NCBI GenBank assembly: GCA_964622315.1
Contig: CAZUOY010000010.1
Coordinates: 1 to 47,543 of the forward strand
Direction of reading: 5' to 3'
DNA length: 47,543 bases
Source of the DNA: JAYFNU01 sp964622315
Lineage (GTDB): Bacteria; Bacillota; Clostridia; Oscillospirales; Ruminococcaceae
This document shows positions 38,132 through 46,046 of the stretch, piece after piece. Numbering within the stretch: the first letter of the stretch is position 1; the number at the start of each line of letters is the position of its first letter. The notes under the pieces were generated by a model. The model was not told the origin of the DNA, ran no database searches, and worked only from the letters and a program-made list of their open reading frames with translations. The position numbers were made by a program, and so were the translations under genes.

Positions 38132-39352
38132 CTAACTTACCGTTTCCGCGACAGCCTCAAGAAGGGCCTTCGCGGTGAAATCAATCTGCTCGTTTGTCAA
38201 AAGCGTATGAAGCGGAAGGGTTATCTCGTTGCTGTAAAAGCTATATGCGTTCGGAAAATCTTTAATATCGTTGCCAAGATTTTTATATGCTGTCAGAAGC
38301 GGAAGCGGCTTATAATGAACGTTCGCCGCCACCTCTTTTTCTGCCATTCTTGTAATTATTGCGTTCCTCTGTTCAAGTGTAATCCCCTCAATAGAGGTGA
38401 TATAAAGGTGGTGACTGCCGAAGAACTTATAACCAAGGGTGCCGTCACCCTCGTGCGAAATCGGCTTAACTCTTGTTCCCTCAAAATGCGAGTTATACCT
38501 TTTCACCATTTCAACGCGGCGTTCGATAAGCCCGCCGTAGCGTTCAAGCTGAGCGAGCCCAACCGCCGCCATGAGGTCGGGCATATTGCATTTATATCCC
38601 GGAAAAACAATGTCGTACTCCCACGCGCCGAGCTTTACCTTTGCGAGCGCGTCCTTGCTTTGTCCGTGAAGGGAATAAAGCATAAATTCCTTATATATCT
38701 CGTCTGCGGATACGCCGCCGATGTCGCCGAAGCATACAGCTCCGCCCTCAGCCGTAGTGAGGTTTTTCACGGCGTGAAACGAATAGCAGGCAAAGTCGAC
38801 AAAGCTCGCGACGCTTTTTCCTTTATAGCTCGCGCCGAGCGAATGAGCGCAGTCGGCAACCAACGCGATACGCCCAAGTCTCTTTTGCATTTCGCCTTGC
38901 GGTTTAAAAAGGCTGCGTTTCTTTTCAATGACTGCCTTTATCGCGTCGTAATCGGCGGGTATTCCGCCCACGTCAACGGGGATTATTGCCTTTGTTCTTT
39001 CGGTTATCGCGTTTTCAAGCGCCTTCATAGACATAAAAACGCTGTCCTTCTCAGTATCGACAAGGACTATCTTTGCGCCCACATGGTCTATTACGGCGGC
39101 GGAAGCGGTAAAGGTATAGGCGCTGGTTATTACCTCGTCGCCCTCGCCTATTCCGAGTATGCGAAGGGAAAGCTCCATTGCCGCTGTTGCTGAAGAAAGG
39201 CATGCGGTGCGCTTCGCCTTGCAGAAATCTGTCAGCTTTTCTTCAAACAGCTTTGTTTTCGGACCGGTTGTAATCCAGCCAGAGCGCAGAACCTCGCTTA
39301 CATATTCAATCTCGTTGCCTGACATATCGGGAGGTGAGAAGGGCACCTTCAT
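38132..39352 (-). CDS. DegT/DnrJ/EryC1/StrS aminotransferase, PglE-like
   Basis: 406 residues, fold-type I PLP enzyme. GWITTGPKTKLFEEKL and SSATAAMELSLRILG near the N-terminus, VADCAHSLGA (~165-174) and the PLP lysine K196 in SFHAVKNLTTAEGG. It transfers an amino group to a 4-keto-6-deoxy nucleotide sugar made by the CapD/PglF-like enzyme encoded immediately upstream (TAATG overlap). The combination suggests UDP-4-amino-4,6-dideoxy-GlcNAc. PglD-type acetyltransferase is not in the window, so N-acetylation is not predicted here. Confidence 0.9.
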   Translation of the reverse strand: MKVPFSPPDMSGNEIEYVSEVLRSGWITTGPKTKLFEEKLTDFCKAKRTACLSSATAAMELSLRILGIGEGDEVITSAYTFTASAAVIDHVGAKIVLVDTEKDSVFMSMKALENAITERTKAIIPVDVGGIPADYDAIKAVIEKKRSLFKPQGEMQKRLGRIALVADCAHSLGASYKGKSVASFVDFACYSFHAVKNLTTAEGGAVCFGDIGGVSADEIYKEFMLYSLHGQSKDALAKVKLGAWEYDIVFPGYKCNMPDLMAAVGLAQLERYGGLIERRVEMVKRYNSHFEGTRVKPISHEGDGTLGYKFFGSHHLYITSIEGITLEQRNAIITRMAEKEVAANVHYKPLPLLTAYKNLGNDIKDFPNAYSFYSNEITLPLHTLLTNEQIDFTAKALLEAVAETVS

Positions 39353-41238
39353 TAATAGTATACCTCCTCGCTGTTTCCTGCGTTTTCCTCGTGCTTAAAG
39401 GTGGGAACCATATCAATAATCATCTTCACCACCGTCTTTCGGTCGTTACCGTAAGCCGTAGCCTTTAGCTCTGAAAGGCGCTCGAAGAAGCTATCCTTAT
39501 CTATATCTCCGGGGTTGCCGATAAAGATTTTTTTCTCGTCCGTTTCGGTTATTCCCTCCTCAGACAAAAGCAGCTCCTCATAAAGCTTTTCGCCCGGTCT
39601 AAGCCCTGTAAACACTATGGGGATATCCTTGTAAGGCATAAAGCCCGCGAGCCTGATTAGATTTTCCGCAAGCTCAAGAATCTTGACCTGATGTCCCATA
39701 TCGAGAACGAAAACCTCGCCGCCCTTGGCTATCTCGCCCGCCGTTATAACAAGGCTTACCGCCTCGGATATCGTCATAAAGTAGCGCACGATATCTGGGT
39801 GGGTAACGGTAACGGGCCCGCCGTTCGCTATTTGTTCTTTAAAGAGCGGAATTACCGAACCGTTCGAGCCGAGAACGTTTCCGAAGCGCACGGCTACGAA
39901 CCGAGTTTTACTCGTCTTCGCCATAGCTTGAATTATCATTTCACAAACGCGCTTGGTGGCTCCCATTATACTTGTGGGGTTAACCGCCTTGTCGGTGGAG
40001 ATTAGCACAAAGGTGCTAACACCGTACCTGTCGGCGCACTGCGCCACGTTATAGGTTCCGAACACGTTGTTTTTGACCGCTTCCTCGGGGCTCGTTTCCA
40101 TAAGCGGAACATGCTTATGAGCCGCGGCGTGGAAGACAATATTCGGCTTTGTTTCGGCAAACAGCGCGTCCATTTTTTTGCTGTCGCGTACCGAGGCGAC
40201 GCGCACGTCGAGCTTCAGCTTGTCACCGTAATGTCTTTTAAGCTCCTGCTCCACGTCGTACTCGCTGTTTTCGTAGATATCCACCATTACAAGCTTCTTC
40301 GGGCCGCTTGCCGCTATCTGGCGGCAAAGCTCGCTGCCTATTGAGCCTCCCGCGCCCGTAACGAGCACCGTTTTGCCCTTAATATGCTTAAAGGTCTTTT
40401 CTTCCTCAAGGCTTATCTCGTCGCGGCCAAGAAGGTCTTCCACCTTAACGTCGCGAACTCGTGAAAGAAGGTCTTTTCCGTCGGAAATAAGCTTGCAGAT
40501 ATCCGGAAGCAAGCGCATATTGCAAGCGGTTTTCGAGCAGATATTGAGGACGCGTCTTTTTTCCGCCTCCTCCGCCGCGGGTATAGCTATAATTATCGTG
40601 TCTATGTCGCACTGGGTAACAAGGTTTGGTATATCCCTTGTCGCGCCCATAATTTTAATGCCCATTATCGTTCTGCCGATTTTTTGCGGGTTGTCGTCCA
40701 CCGCGCAGACTATGTTGTAGTCTGTGGCGGAATCACGGAAGATTTCGTGAAGCAGTGTGGACGCGGCGTCGCCCGCGCCGACGACAAGCACACGCTTTCT
40801 TTGTTTGCCCGCGTTAGTAATTTGGGTGTTGCGAAGCATTCGGTAGGTAAGGCGGGTGTAAAGTGTAATCGACGCCGCGAAAAGCGAGCTCATAAAATAG
40901 ACGGATATAGGAATACGGCGCTCGACGTAGACTATCAGCGTAAGAACGATAAACGCAGAAATGGAGATAACCGACGCGAGCACACAGCGGAAGAACTCAT
41001 ATATTTCGGCGTATCTCCAAAGGCTGTCGTACATACCCATAAGAACGTAAACGATAAGAAAGCACAGCACGAACAGCACACAGCTCGAAAAAAGCAAGCT
41101 TCGGTACTCATATATAGAGGTTCTGCCCGAAATGAGTATCCATGTAATTAAATACGCAACCGCAATACAAAGAATATCGAAAAAAATCAATATCCCTTTA
41201 CGGTTGCGCTGTATAAACTTTTGTGTGGCTTCCTTCAT
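39352..41238 (-). CDS. membrane nucleotide-sugar 4,6-dehydratase, CapD/PglF-like
   Basis: 628 residues. Four N-terminal membrane helices (~14-120), a CoA-binding/Rossmann domain (~147-235, KRVLVVGAGDAASTLLHEI), then an SDR dehydratase domain (~285-580): KTVLVTGAGGSIGSELC, FHAAAHKHVPLME, STDKAVNPTSIMGATK with Met in place of Tyr, and RFGNVLGSNGSVIPLF. Long CapD/WbpM/PglF enzymes make UDP-4-keto-6-deoxy-GlcNAc. It is the first gene of the operon, preceded by a near-consensus promoter and AGGA. Confidence 0.93.
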   Translation of the reverse strand: MKEATQKFIQRNRKGILIFFDILCIAVAYLITWILISGRTSIYEYRSLLFSSCVLFVLCFLIVYVLMGMYDSLWRYAEIYEFFRCVLASVISISAFIVLTLIVYVERRIPISVYFMSSLFAASITLYTRLTYRMLRNTQITNAGKQRKRVLVVGAGDAASTLLHEIFRDSATDYNIVCAVDDNPQKIGRTIMGIKIMGATRDIPNLVTQCDIDTIIIAIPAAEEAEKRRVLNICSKTACNMRLLPDICKLISDGKDLLSRVRDVKVEDLLGRDEISLEEEKTFKHIKGKTVLVTGAGGSIGSELCRQIAASGPKKLVMVDIYENSEYDVEQELKRHYGDKLKLDVRVASVRDSKKMDALFAETKPNIVFHAAAHKHVPLMETSPEEAVKNNVFGTYNVAQCADRYGVSTFVLISTDKAVNPTSIMGATKRVCEMIIQAMAKTSKTRFVAVRFGNVLGSNGSVIPLFKEQIANGGPVTVTHPDIVRYFMTISEAVSLVITAGEIAKGGEVFVLDMGHQVKILELAENLIRLAGFMPYKDIPIVFTGLRPGEKLYEELLLSEEGITETDEKKIFIGNPGDIDKDSFFERLSELKATAYGNDRKTVVKMIIDMVPTFKHEENAGNSEEVYY

Positions 41239-41288
41239 AACTTCGTCCTATATATAAAACAAATATATTTTTACTTATTATCTTTAAT

Positions 41289-41317
41289 ATTATACTTTTT
41301 ATATGCGAAATAATCAA
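41289..41317 (-). promoter_or_regulatory. promoter of the glycan operon
   Basis: Minus strand: TTGATT (41317-41312), 17-base spacer, TATAAT (41294-41289); start near 41282 and a leader of about 44 AT-rich bases before the CapD/PglF-like ATG. No operator is evident. Confidence 0.75.
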
Positions 41318-41324
41318 CAGCAAA

Positions 41325-41351
41325 TATGGCGGAGCGCTCAGCTCCGCCATA
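41325..41351. terminator. hairpin after the tandem-GT2 gene
   Basis: An 11-bp perfect stem TATGGCGGAGC/GCTCCGCCATA has loop GCTCA. It lies just past the stop at 41363 (minus). The downstream tract (TTTGCTGTTGATTATTT) is only moderately T-rich, so termination may be partial and the hairpin sits just before the glycan operon promoter. Confidence 0.6.
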
Positions 41352-41362
41352 CCATATATGTC

Positions 41363-43189
41363 TTATGCGTCATAGCTTATCGAGTTCTTGCCGAAATTGC
41401 GGTTATAGTAGGGGTCGCCGCCCTCCTCATAGTAGGAAGGCCACTTGCTCTTGAGAATCGCCTTCTCCCGCTCCATTCGCTCCTTCTTCGCGCCCTTTTT
41501 GTCATAGCCTCGGCTGAGCGACTCGTAGTGGTACGCCTCCGCAACGGGGTTGAACACCACAAGGTAGCCCTTATCGCGTATTTTCAAACACAAATCGACA
41601 TCATTGAAGGAAACAGAAAGCTCCTCGTCAAAGCCGCCGACCACGTCGAACACGTCAGCTCTCACCATGAGGCACGCGGCGGTGCAAGCGGACATATTTG
41701 AGGCTATCGCAAGGCGGCTCATATACCCCTCGTGCTCACGCGGGAAAAGCGGACAGAGGTTCGCCGCGCTTCCGCACACGCCCATAGCTATTCCGCCGTG
41801 CTGAACGGTGTCGTTCGGATATAAAAGCTTAATTCCGCAGGCGCCAACGTCCTCTCTTTGGGTGAACATCACCATCTCCTCAAGCCATTCGGGGGTAATG
41901 ACCTCAATGTCGTTGTTGAGGAACAGCAGCTGCTTACCTGACGCGAATTTTCTCGCGTAGTTATTAAGCCGCGAAAAATTGAACGCCTCGCCATTCCTGT
42001 CGTACTTAACCACTTTCACCCTCTTTTCACTTTTTAAGCTCTCGTAATATAAGAAGGTTTCATTCTTTTTGCTGTTATTCTCAAGCAGTATTATCTCGTA
42101 ATTGCTGTAGGTGCTCTTATTCAATACCGACTCTACACAGCGGCGAAGCACCTCAACATTGTCGCAGGTTGGAATTATAATTGAGATAAGCGGGTTGCCC
42201 TTAATTTCATAGATAACCCTCATCATCGGCACAGCCCTTGAGTAGACGACCTCGCCCTTTAAACCAGTCCTTTTTAAATGCGATTCGACCGAGCGACGCG
42301 CCGCTTCGTAGGCGTAGGGCTTCGCGGAGATATCGTCCGCGACTGAGCCTCTGTGTATACGCCAATAATAGATAGGCTTTGAAATGTGATGAATTTTATC
42401 GGCGTTCTCGGTAATGCGAAGGGTGAAATCGTAATCCTCGCTGCCGTCGTACGCCTTGTCATAAAGCCCCGCTTTATCGGCGAGCGAGCGTTTTATTACC
42501 GAGAGGTGGCAGATATAGTTGCATCCGCGCAGAAAGTCCGGAGAATAATCGGGCTTGAAATGCATGGAGCGGCTGTCGGAGGGCTTGTTTATAAAGGTTG
42601 CCTCGTCCGAATATATAAAATCCGCGCCAGTCTCGTTTATCGCCTCGGCGACATCGTAAAGCGCCGTTTCAGAAAGCAGGTCGTCGTGGTCAAGAAGGCA
42701 GAAATATTCCCCCTTCGACATCTCCACAGCGGCGTTTCTGTTGCCTGCTATTCCGTCGTTTTTCGCAAGCTTATCATATTTGATACGTTCGTCCTTTTCG
42801 GCGTATTCGCGAACAACCTCGCCAACATACGAGTGTTCCGCGTCACTTCCGTCGGCGAAGCAAAGCTCGAAGTTTTTATAGCTGTTCGCCCTGACAGCAT
42901 CTATAAGCTCGCGAAGAAACCTCTCGTTCGTGTTATAAAGCGGCACACATACGCTTATCAGCGGCATAAAGGGAAAAACCTTAGACTCCTGTTCGGCACG
43001 CTTCTCTTTTGTTAGGTAGAAGTCCTTTTTAATCTGCTTAAGCTTAAAGTAACGCCGCGTTACATACTTCACCGCAAATATTGTCTGGCGAACGCCTTCG
43101 TTCTTCAGCATTCGCACAGCCTTGTAGCCATATTTAAAAATAGGGTTGCTGTTTGCCCACGCGGGCACAGGCTTTGAGCCTTTATCCAT
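41363..43189 (-). CDS. tandem GT2-domain glycosyltransferase
   Basis: 608 residues with two GT-A domains. The first (~72-300) opens PLISVCVPLYNTNERFLREL with LCFADGSDAE and metal-binding YFCLLDHDDLL; the second (~330-600) opens NPLISIIIPTCDNVEVLRR with LLFLNNDIEVI, and ends in SFNDVDLCLKIRDKGYLVVFN then PVAEAYHYESLSRG, the ED-type C-terminal motif of rhamnan/O-antigen transferases. Such enzymes add two different sugars or build alternating chains. It has its own promoter and precedes the glycan operon in the same direction; read-through may join them. Confidence 0.88.
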   Translation of the reverse strand: MDKGSKPVPAWANSNPIFKYGYKAVRMLKNEGVRQTIFAVKYVTRRYFKLKQIKKDFYLTKEKRAEQESKVFPFMPLISVCVPLYNTNERFLRELIDAVRANSYKNFELCFADGSDAEHSYVGEVVREYAEKDERIKYDKLAKNDGIAGNRNAAVEMSKGEYFCLLDHDDLLSETALYDVAEAINETGADFIYSDEATFINKPSDSRSMHFKPDYSPDFLRGCNYICHLSVIKRSLADKAGLYDKAYDGSEDYDFTLRITENADKIHHISKPIYYWRIHRGSVADDISAKPYAYEAARRSVESHLKRTGLKGEVVYSRAVPMMRVIYEIKGNPLISIIIPTCDNVEVLRRCVESVLNKSTYSNYEIILLENNSKKNETFLYYESLKSEKRVKVVKYDRNGEAFNFSRLNNYARKFASGKQLLFLNNDIEVITPEWLEEMVMFTQREDVGACGIKLLYPNDTVQHGGIAMGVCGSAANLCPLFPREHEGYMSRLAIASNMSACTAACLMVRADVFDVVGGFDEELSVSFNDVDLCLKIRDKGYLVVFNPVAEAYHYESLSRGYDKKGAKKERMEREKAILKSKWPSYYEEGGDPYYNRNFGKNSISYDA

Positions 43190-43220
43190 TTCCTTACGCC
43201 CCTTAACAAATTCTTAGATG

Positions 43221-43249
43221 ATTTTAGCATAAAGGCGAAAAATAAACAA
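43221..43249 (-). promoter_or_regulatory. promoter of the tandem-GT2 gene
   Basis: Minus strand: TTGTTT (43249-43244), 17-base spacer, TAAAAT (43226-43221) with an extended TGC before the -10. Leader of about 25-30 bases to the ATG at 43189, with AAGGGG as part of the ribosome binding site. Confidence 0.65.
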
Positions 43250-43479
43250 TCTAAAGGCAATTTCTGATTTGTGCTTATTCAATAGGTCGAAGCGTGAGGT
43301 GGAATATGCTTACGCATTAACCTTTGGATAAAAGAACTACAGCCGCGCTTTTCAAGGACAAAAAAGAAAAAACGCGACGAACATTAAGTGTTTTAGATTT
43401 TACAATTTTTAACGCTTGCAAAGTGCGGCAAATAAACGTAGTATGTAAATATAGTAAAATTTTACTGCGGAGGATATTT
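43250..43479. other. intergenic region upstream of the lipoprotein gene
   Basis: AT-rich, no convincing gene. On the plus strand TTGCAA with 17 bases to TAGTAT (ending about 43440) is a possible weak promoter for the lipoprotein gene, and GCGGAGGA (43468-43475) is its ribosome binding site. Confidence 0.5.
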
Positions 43480-44427
43480 ATGAAAAGAATTATCGCTGTT
43501 TTGCTTACACTTACGCTTACCCTCTCGCTTTTCGGCTGTCAGAAAACGCCCGAACAGCTTTTTGAATCGGCAACCGAGGCGCTCGCAGAGGAGAATTACA
43601 CCGACGCTATTGAAAATCTTGAAAAGCTTTTGGAGAATGAACCGCAGAACAAAGAAGCTCTTAACGCAATAGCAAACGCATATTATAAAAGCGGCGACAA
43701 GGACGGTTTCTTAAAAACCTATGCCGCGCTCGGTTCGCCTATAGATGGTGATTACTACGAAATGTGGGCTGAAATGAGCGGAGCAAGGATTGAATGGAAA
43801 GACCCCACAATGGAGGCTTACGTCCGTGAATATTTGGGCAAGCCCGAGGGCGCTATCGTCAGCGAGGACCTTGACGAAATCGGCGGAATAATTATTATAG
43901 CCGACCTCTATGAGTTTATCCCTGCAGGTGCAAAGCAAAATGATTTCAGAGCTATTCGCGGAAAATTGTTGGAACAAAAGTTGAAGGAAACCGACATCAG
44001 TATTCTTGAAAGGATACCGGGAGGCACGGTAAACTCCATTGAAGATGTAAAGCATTTCAAGAATCTTGACCTGCTTTGCTGTCAATACAACAATGTCAGC
44101 GACCTTAGTCCGCTCGCTGACAAAACCGAACTAACCCTTCTTTCCTTTTCCTATAATGAAATAAGCGACTTAACCCCGCTCACGGGGCTGACAAAGCTCA
44201 CATATCTTACTCTCAACAACAACCCTGTCAGTAACGCCGAGCCTCTCGCAGGTATGAAAAATCTCGAGTTTTTAGAATTAATTGATACCACCATAAGCGA
44301 CGTAACTCCATTTGCTCAATTGACCTCGCTTACCAACTTAGCGTATAACGCTTATACCGTGAGTGACGCCGACACAGCTTGGTTAAGAAGCCAGCTTCCC
44401 AACTGCGGAGTATTCCCTGTCAGTTGA
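43480..44427 (+). CDS. lipoprotein with TPR-like and leucine-rich repeats
   Basis: 315 residues from ATG 43480, after GGAGG. Signal peptide with lipobox LFGC, acylated Cys20. Residues ~25-85 form TPR-like helices (EQLFESATEALAEENYTDAI, NKEALNAIANAYYKSGDKDG). Residues ~185-300 are short leucine-rich repeats of internalin type: LDLLCCQYNNVSDLSPLA, LTLLSFSYNEISDLTPLTG, LTYLTLNNNPVSNAEPLAG, LEFLELIDTTISDVTPFAQ. Protein is anchored outside the membrane and likely binds a partner through the LRR face; no target is inferable. It is monocistronic, with a strong terminator after it. Convergent to spoIVA. Confidence 0.87.
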   Translation: MKRIIAVLLTLTLTLSLFGCQKTPEQLFESATEALAEENYTDAIENLEKLLENEPQNKEALNAIANAYYKSGDKDGFLKTYAALGSPIDGDYYEMWAEMSGARIEWKDPTMEAYVREYLGKPEGAIVSEDLDEIGGIIIIADLYEFIPAGAKQNDFRAIRGKLLEQKLKETDISILERIPGGTVNSIEDVKHFKNLDLLCCQYNNVSDLSPLADKTELTLLSFSYNEISDLTPLTGLTKLTYLTLNNNPVSNAEPLAGMKNLEFLELIDTTISDVTPFAQLTSLTNLAYNAYTVSDADTAWLRSQLPNCGVFPVS

Positions 44428-44513
44428 ACTAAAATAACTGACCAAGCGCAATAATTCTCGTTCACCGCACGAGAGCCGCCGCGAGCGGATTTTGCGCGAA
44501 GCGAAAAAGACGC

Positions 44514-44545
44514 AAGCCGCCGACCAAAGGTCGGCGGCTTTGTTT
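44514..44545. terminator. intrinsic terminator between lipoprotein gene and spoIVA
   Basis: A 12-bp perfect stem AAGCCGCCGACC/GGTCGGCGGCTT with loop AAA is followed by TGTTT on the plus strand. It mainly serves the lipoprotein gene. On the minus strand (spoIVA stop at 44557) the T tract is interrupted, so it is weaker there. Confidence 0.8.
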
Positions 44546-44556
44546 CGCGGCGCGGG

Positions 44557-46035
44557 CTAAAGAATAATGCAGACCAAGCCGTTACAGCCGTCGTTGATAA
44601 CACGCTCAAGCGTTTCTTGAATTTTAAGCCGCGCGTCGGTGGGCATTCTGAACAGTTTGTTTTGAAGCCCCTCGTTAACAAGCTCGTTAAGCGATTTTCC
44701 GAAAATATTGCTGCTCCAAATCTTAATCGGGTCCTCGGAGAATTCCTGTAAAAGATAGCTTACCAAATCCTCGCTTTGCTTCTCGCTGCCGACCATGGGG
44801 TTAACCTCGGTGGTAATGTCGGCGCGAAGCATATGAATGGAGGGTGCCGAGGCGCGAAGCTTTACTCCGTACTTTCCGCCCTGCTTCATCATCTCCGGCT
44901 CCTCAAGGTGAAGCTCGGAGAGCGACGGCATAACAATTCCGTAACCCGTCTGTTCTACTTCCTCAAGCGCGCCCTTAATTTTGGAATACTTCTCCTTAAT
45001 TGCGGCAAGCTCGATTATGCAGGGCATAAGTCCGGCTTCGTCCTCTATCTGAATACCCGTGGTCTCCCCGATAATCTTATAGAACAGCTCGGGCAGTAGC
45101 GACACCGCTACCCTCACCGTTCCAGTGCCGAGGTCGCCCGAGGCACGCGACGCGCACCTGACGTACTCGCAGTCGGTCAGATAGTAGAGCCTCGACGGAA
45201 GCTCGCTTATTCGGTAAACACTGTTTGAAAACTCACGCACCCGCTCAAACAGCACCGAGCGAAGCCAGTGGTCCTTTTTGAGCGAGGTAATCCAGCGTGG
45301 CATATCAAAGTCAATCTGCCGCACGGGAAACTCATTTGTAATTACCGAAAGCAGGTTCTTTATCCTTCGCTCGTCAAGGTCGAGACAGTTAACGGGAATT
45401 ACGGGCACGTCGTACTTTTCACTCAGCTCTCCCGCGAGCACCATATTTTCGTTTTTCTGTGGTTCCACGCAATTTAGAAGCACGATAAACGGCTTTTTTA
45501 TTGCTTTCAGTTCGGTAATAACCCTTTCCTCGGCGGTTAAGTAATCCTCGCGCGCGATGTCGCTTATCGAGCCGTCGGTGGTAACTACTATTCCGATGGT
45601 GGAATGCTCATTTATAACCTTGCGGGTGCCCGTTTCGGCGGCGACATCGAACGGCACCGCCTCCTCGTACCACGGAGAGATGACCATTCTTGGTTCCTCA
45701 TTCTCAGTTTGCCCGAGAGCACCGGGTACGGTATAGCCTACGCAGTCAATCATACGCACGCGCATACCTACGCCCTCCTCAAGCTCGACGTTTATCGCTT
45801 CCTCGGGAATGAATTTCGGCTCGGTGGTCATTATTGTTTTTCCCGCCGCCGACTGCGGAAGCTCATCGAGCGACCGCTCCCTCACAGAGGCGTTCGCTAT
45901 GTTCGGCAACACCAGCGTCTCCATAAATTTCTTTATGAAGGTGGATTTTCCCGTTCTGACCGGACCCACAACGCCGATATATATTTCTCCGCCCGTTCTG
46001 CGGGCAATATCCTTGTAAATACTCGTATCACTCAT
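44557..46035 (-). CDS. spoIVA: stage IV sporulation protein A
   Basis: 492 residues. The ATPase that polymerises on the forespore surface as the basement layer of the spore coat. Walker A GPVRTGKST (24-32); DCVGYTVPGALG and STIGIVVTTDGSISDI are conserved in the TRAFAC-like domain; the middle domain is helical; the C-terminus LKIQETLERVINDGCNGLVC followed by IIL is the hallmark tail used for localisation. It lies 11 bases after the SipL-like gene, so both are probably read from one mother-cell (sigma-E) transcript whose promoter is outside the window. Presence shows an endospore-former. Confidence 0.96.
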   Translation of the reverse strand: MSDTSIYKDIARRTGGEIYIGVVGPVRTGKSTFIKKFMETLVLPNIANASVRERSLDELPQSAAGKTIMTTEPKFIPEEAINVELEEGVGMRVRMIDCVGYTVPGALGQTENEEPRMVISPWYEEAVPFDVAAETGTRKVINEHSTIGIVVTTDGSISDIAREDYLTAEERVITELKAIKKPFIVLLNCVEPQKNENMVLAGELSEKYDVPVIPVNCLDLDERRIKNLLSVITNEFPVRQIDFDMPRWITSLKKDHWLRSVLFERVREFSNSVYRISELPSRLYYLTDCEYVRCASRASGDLGTGTVRVAVSLLPELFYKIIGETTGIQIEDEAGLMPCIIELAAIKEKYSKIKGALEEVEQTGYGIVMPSLSELHLEEPEMMKQGGKYGVKLRASAPSIHMLRADITTEVNPMVGSEKQSEDLVSYLLQEFSEDPIKIWSSNIFGKSLNELVNEGLQNKLFRMPTDARLKIQETLERVINDGCNGLVCIIL

Positions 46036-46046
46036 AATACTCTCTC

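Noticed and set aside
38207..39193. 328-residue open frame opposite the DegT aminotransferase gene
   Set aside because: Shadow frame from codon bias of the real gene; its translation has no domain pattern and no promoter or ribosome binding site.
43090..43110. LexA box near the tandem-GT2 gene (GAAC ... GTTC)
   Set aside because: The half-sites are six bases apart instead of four and lie inside the coding sequence.
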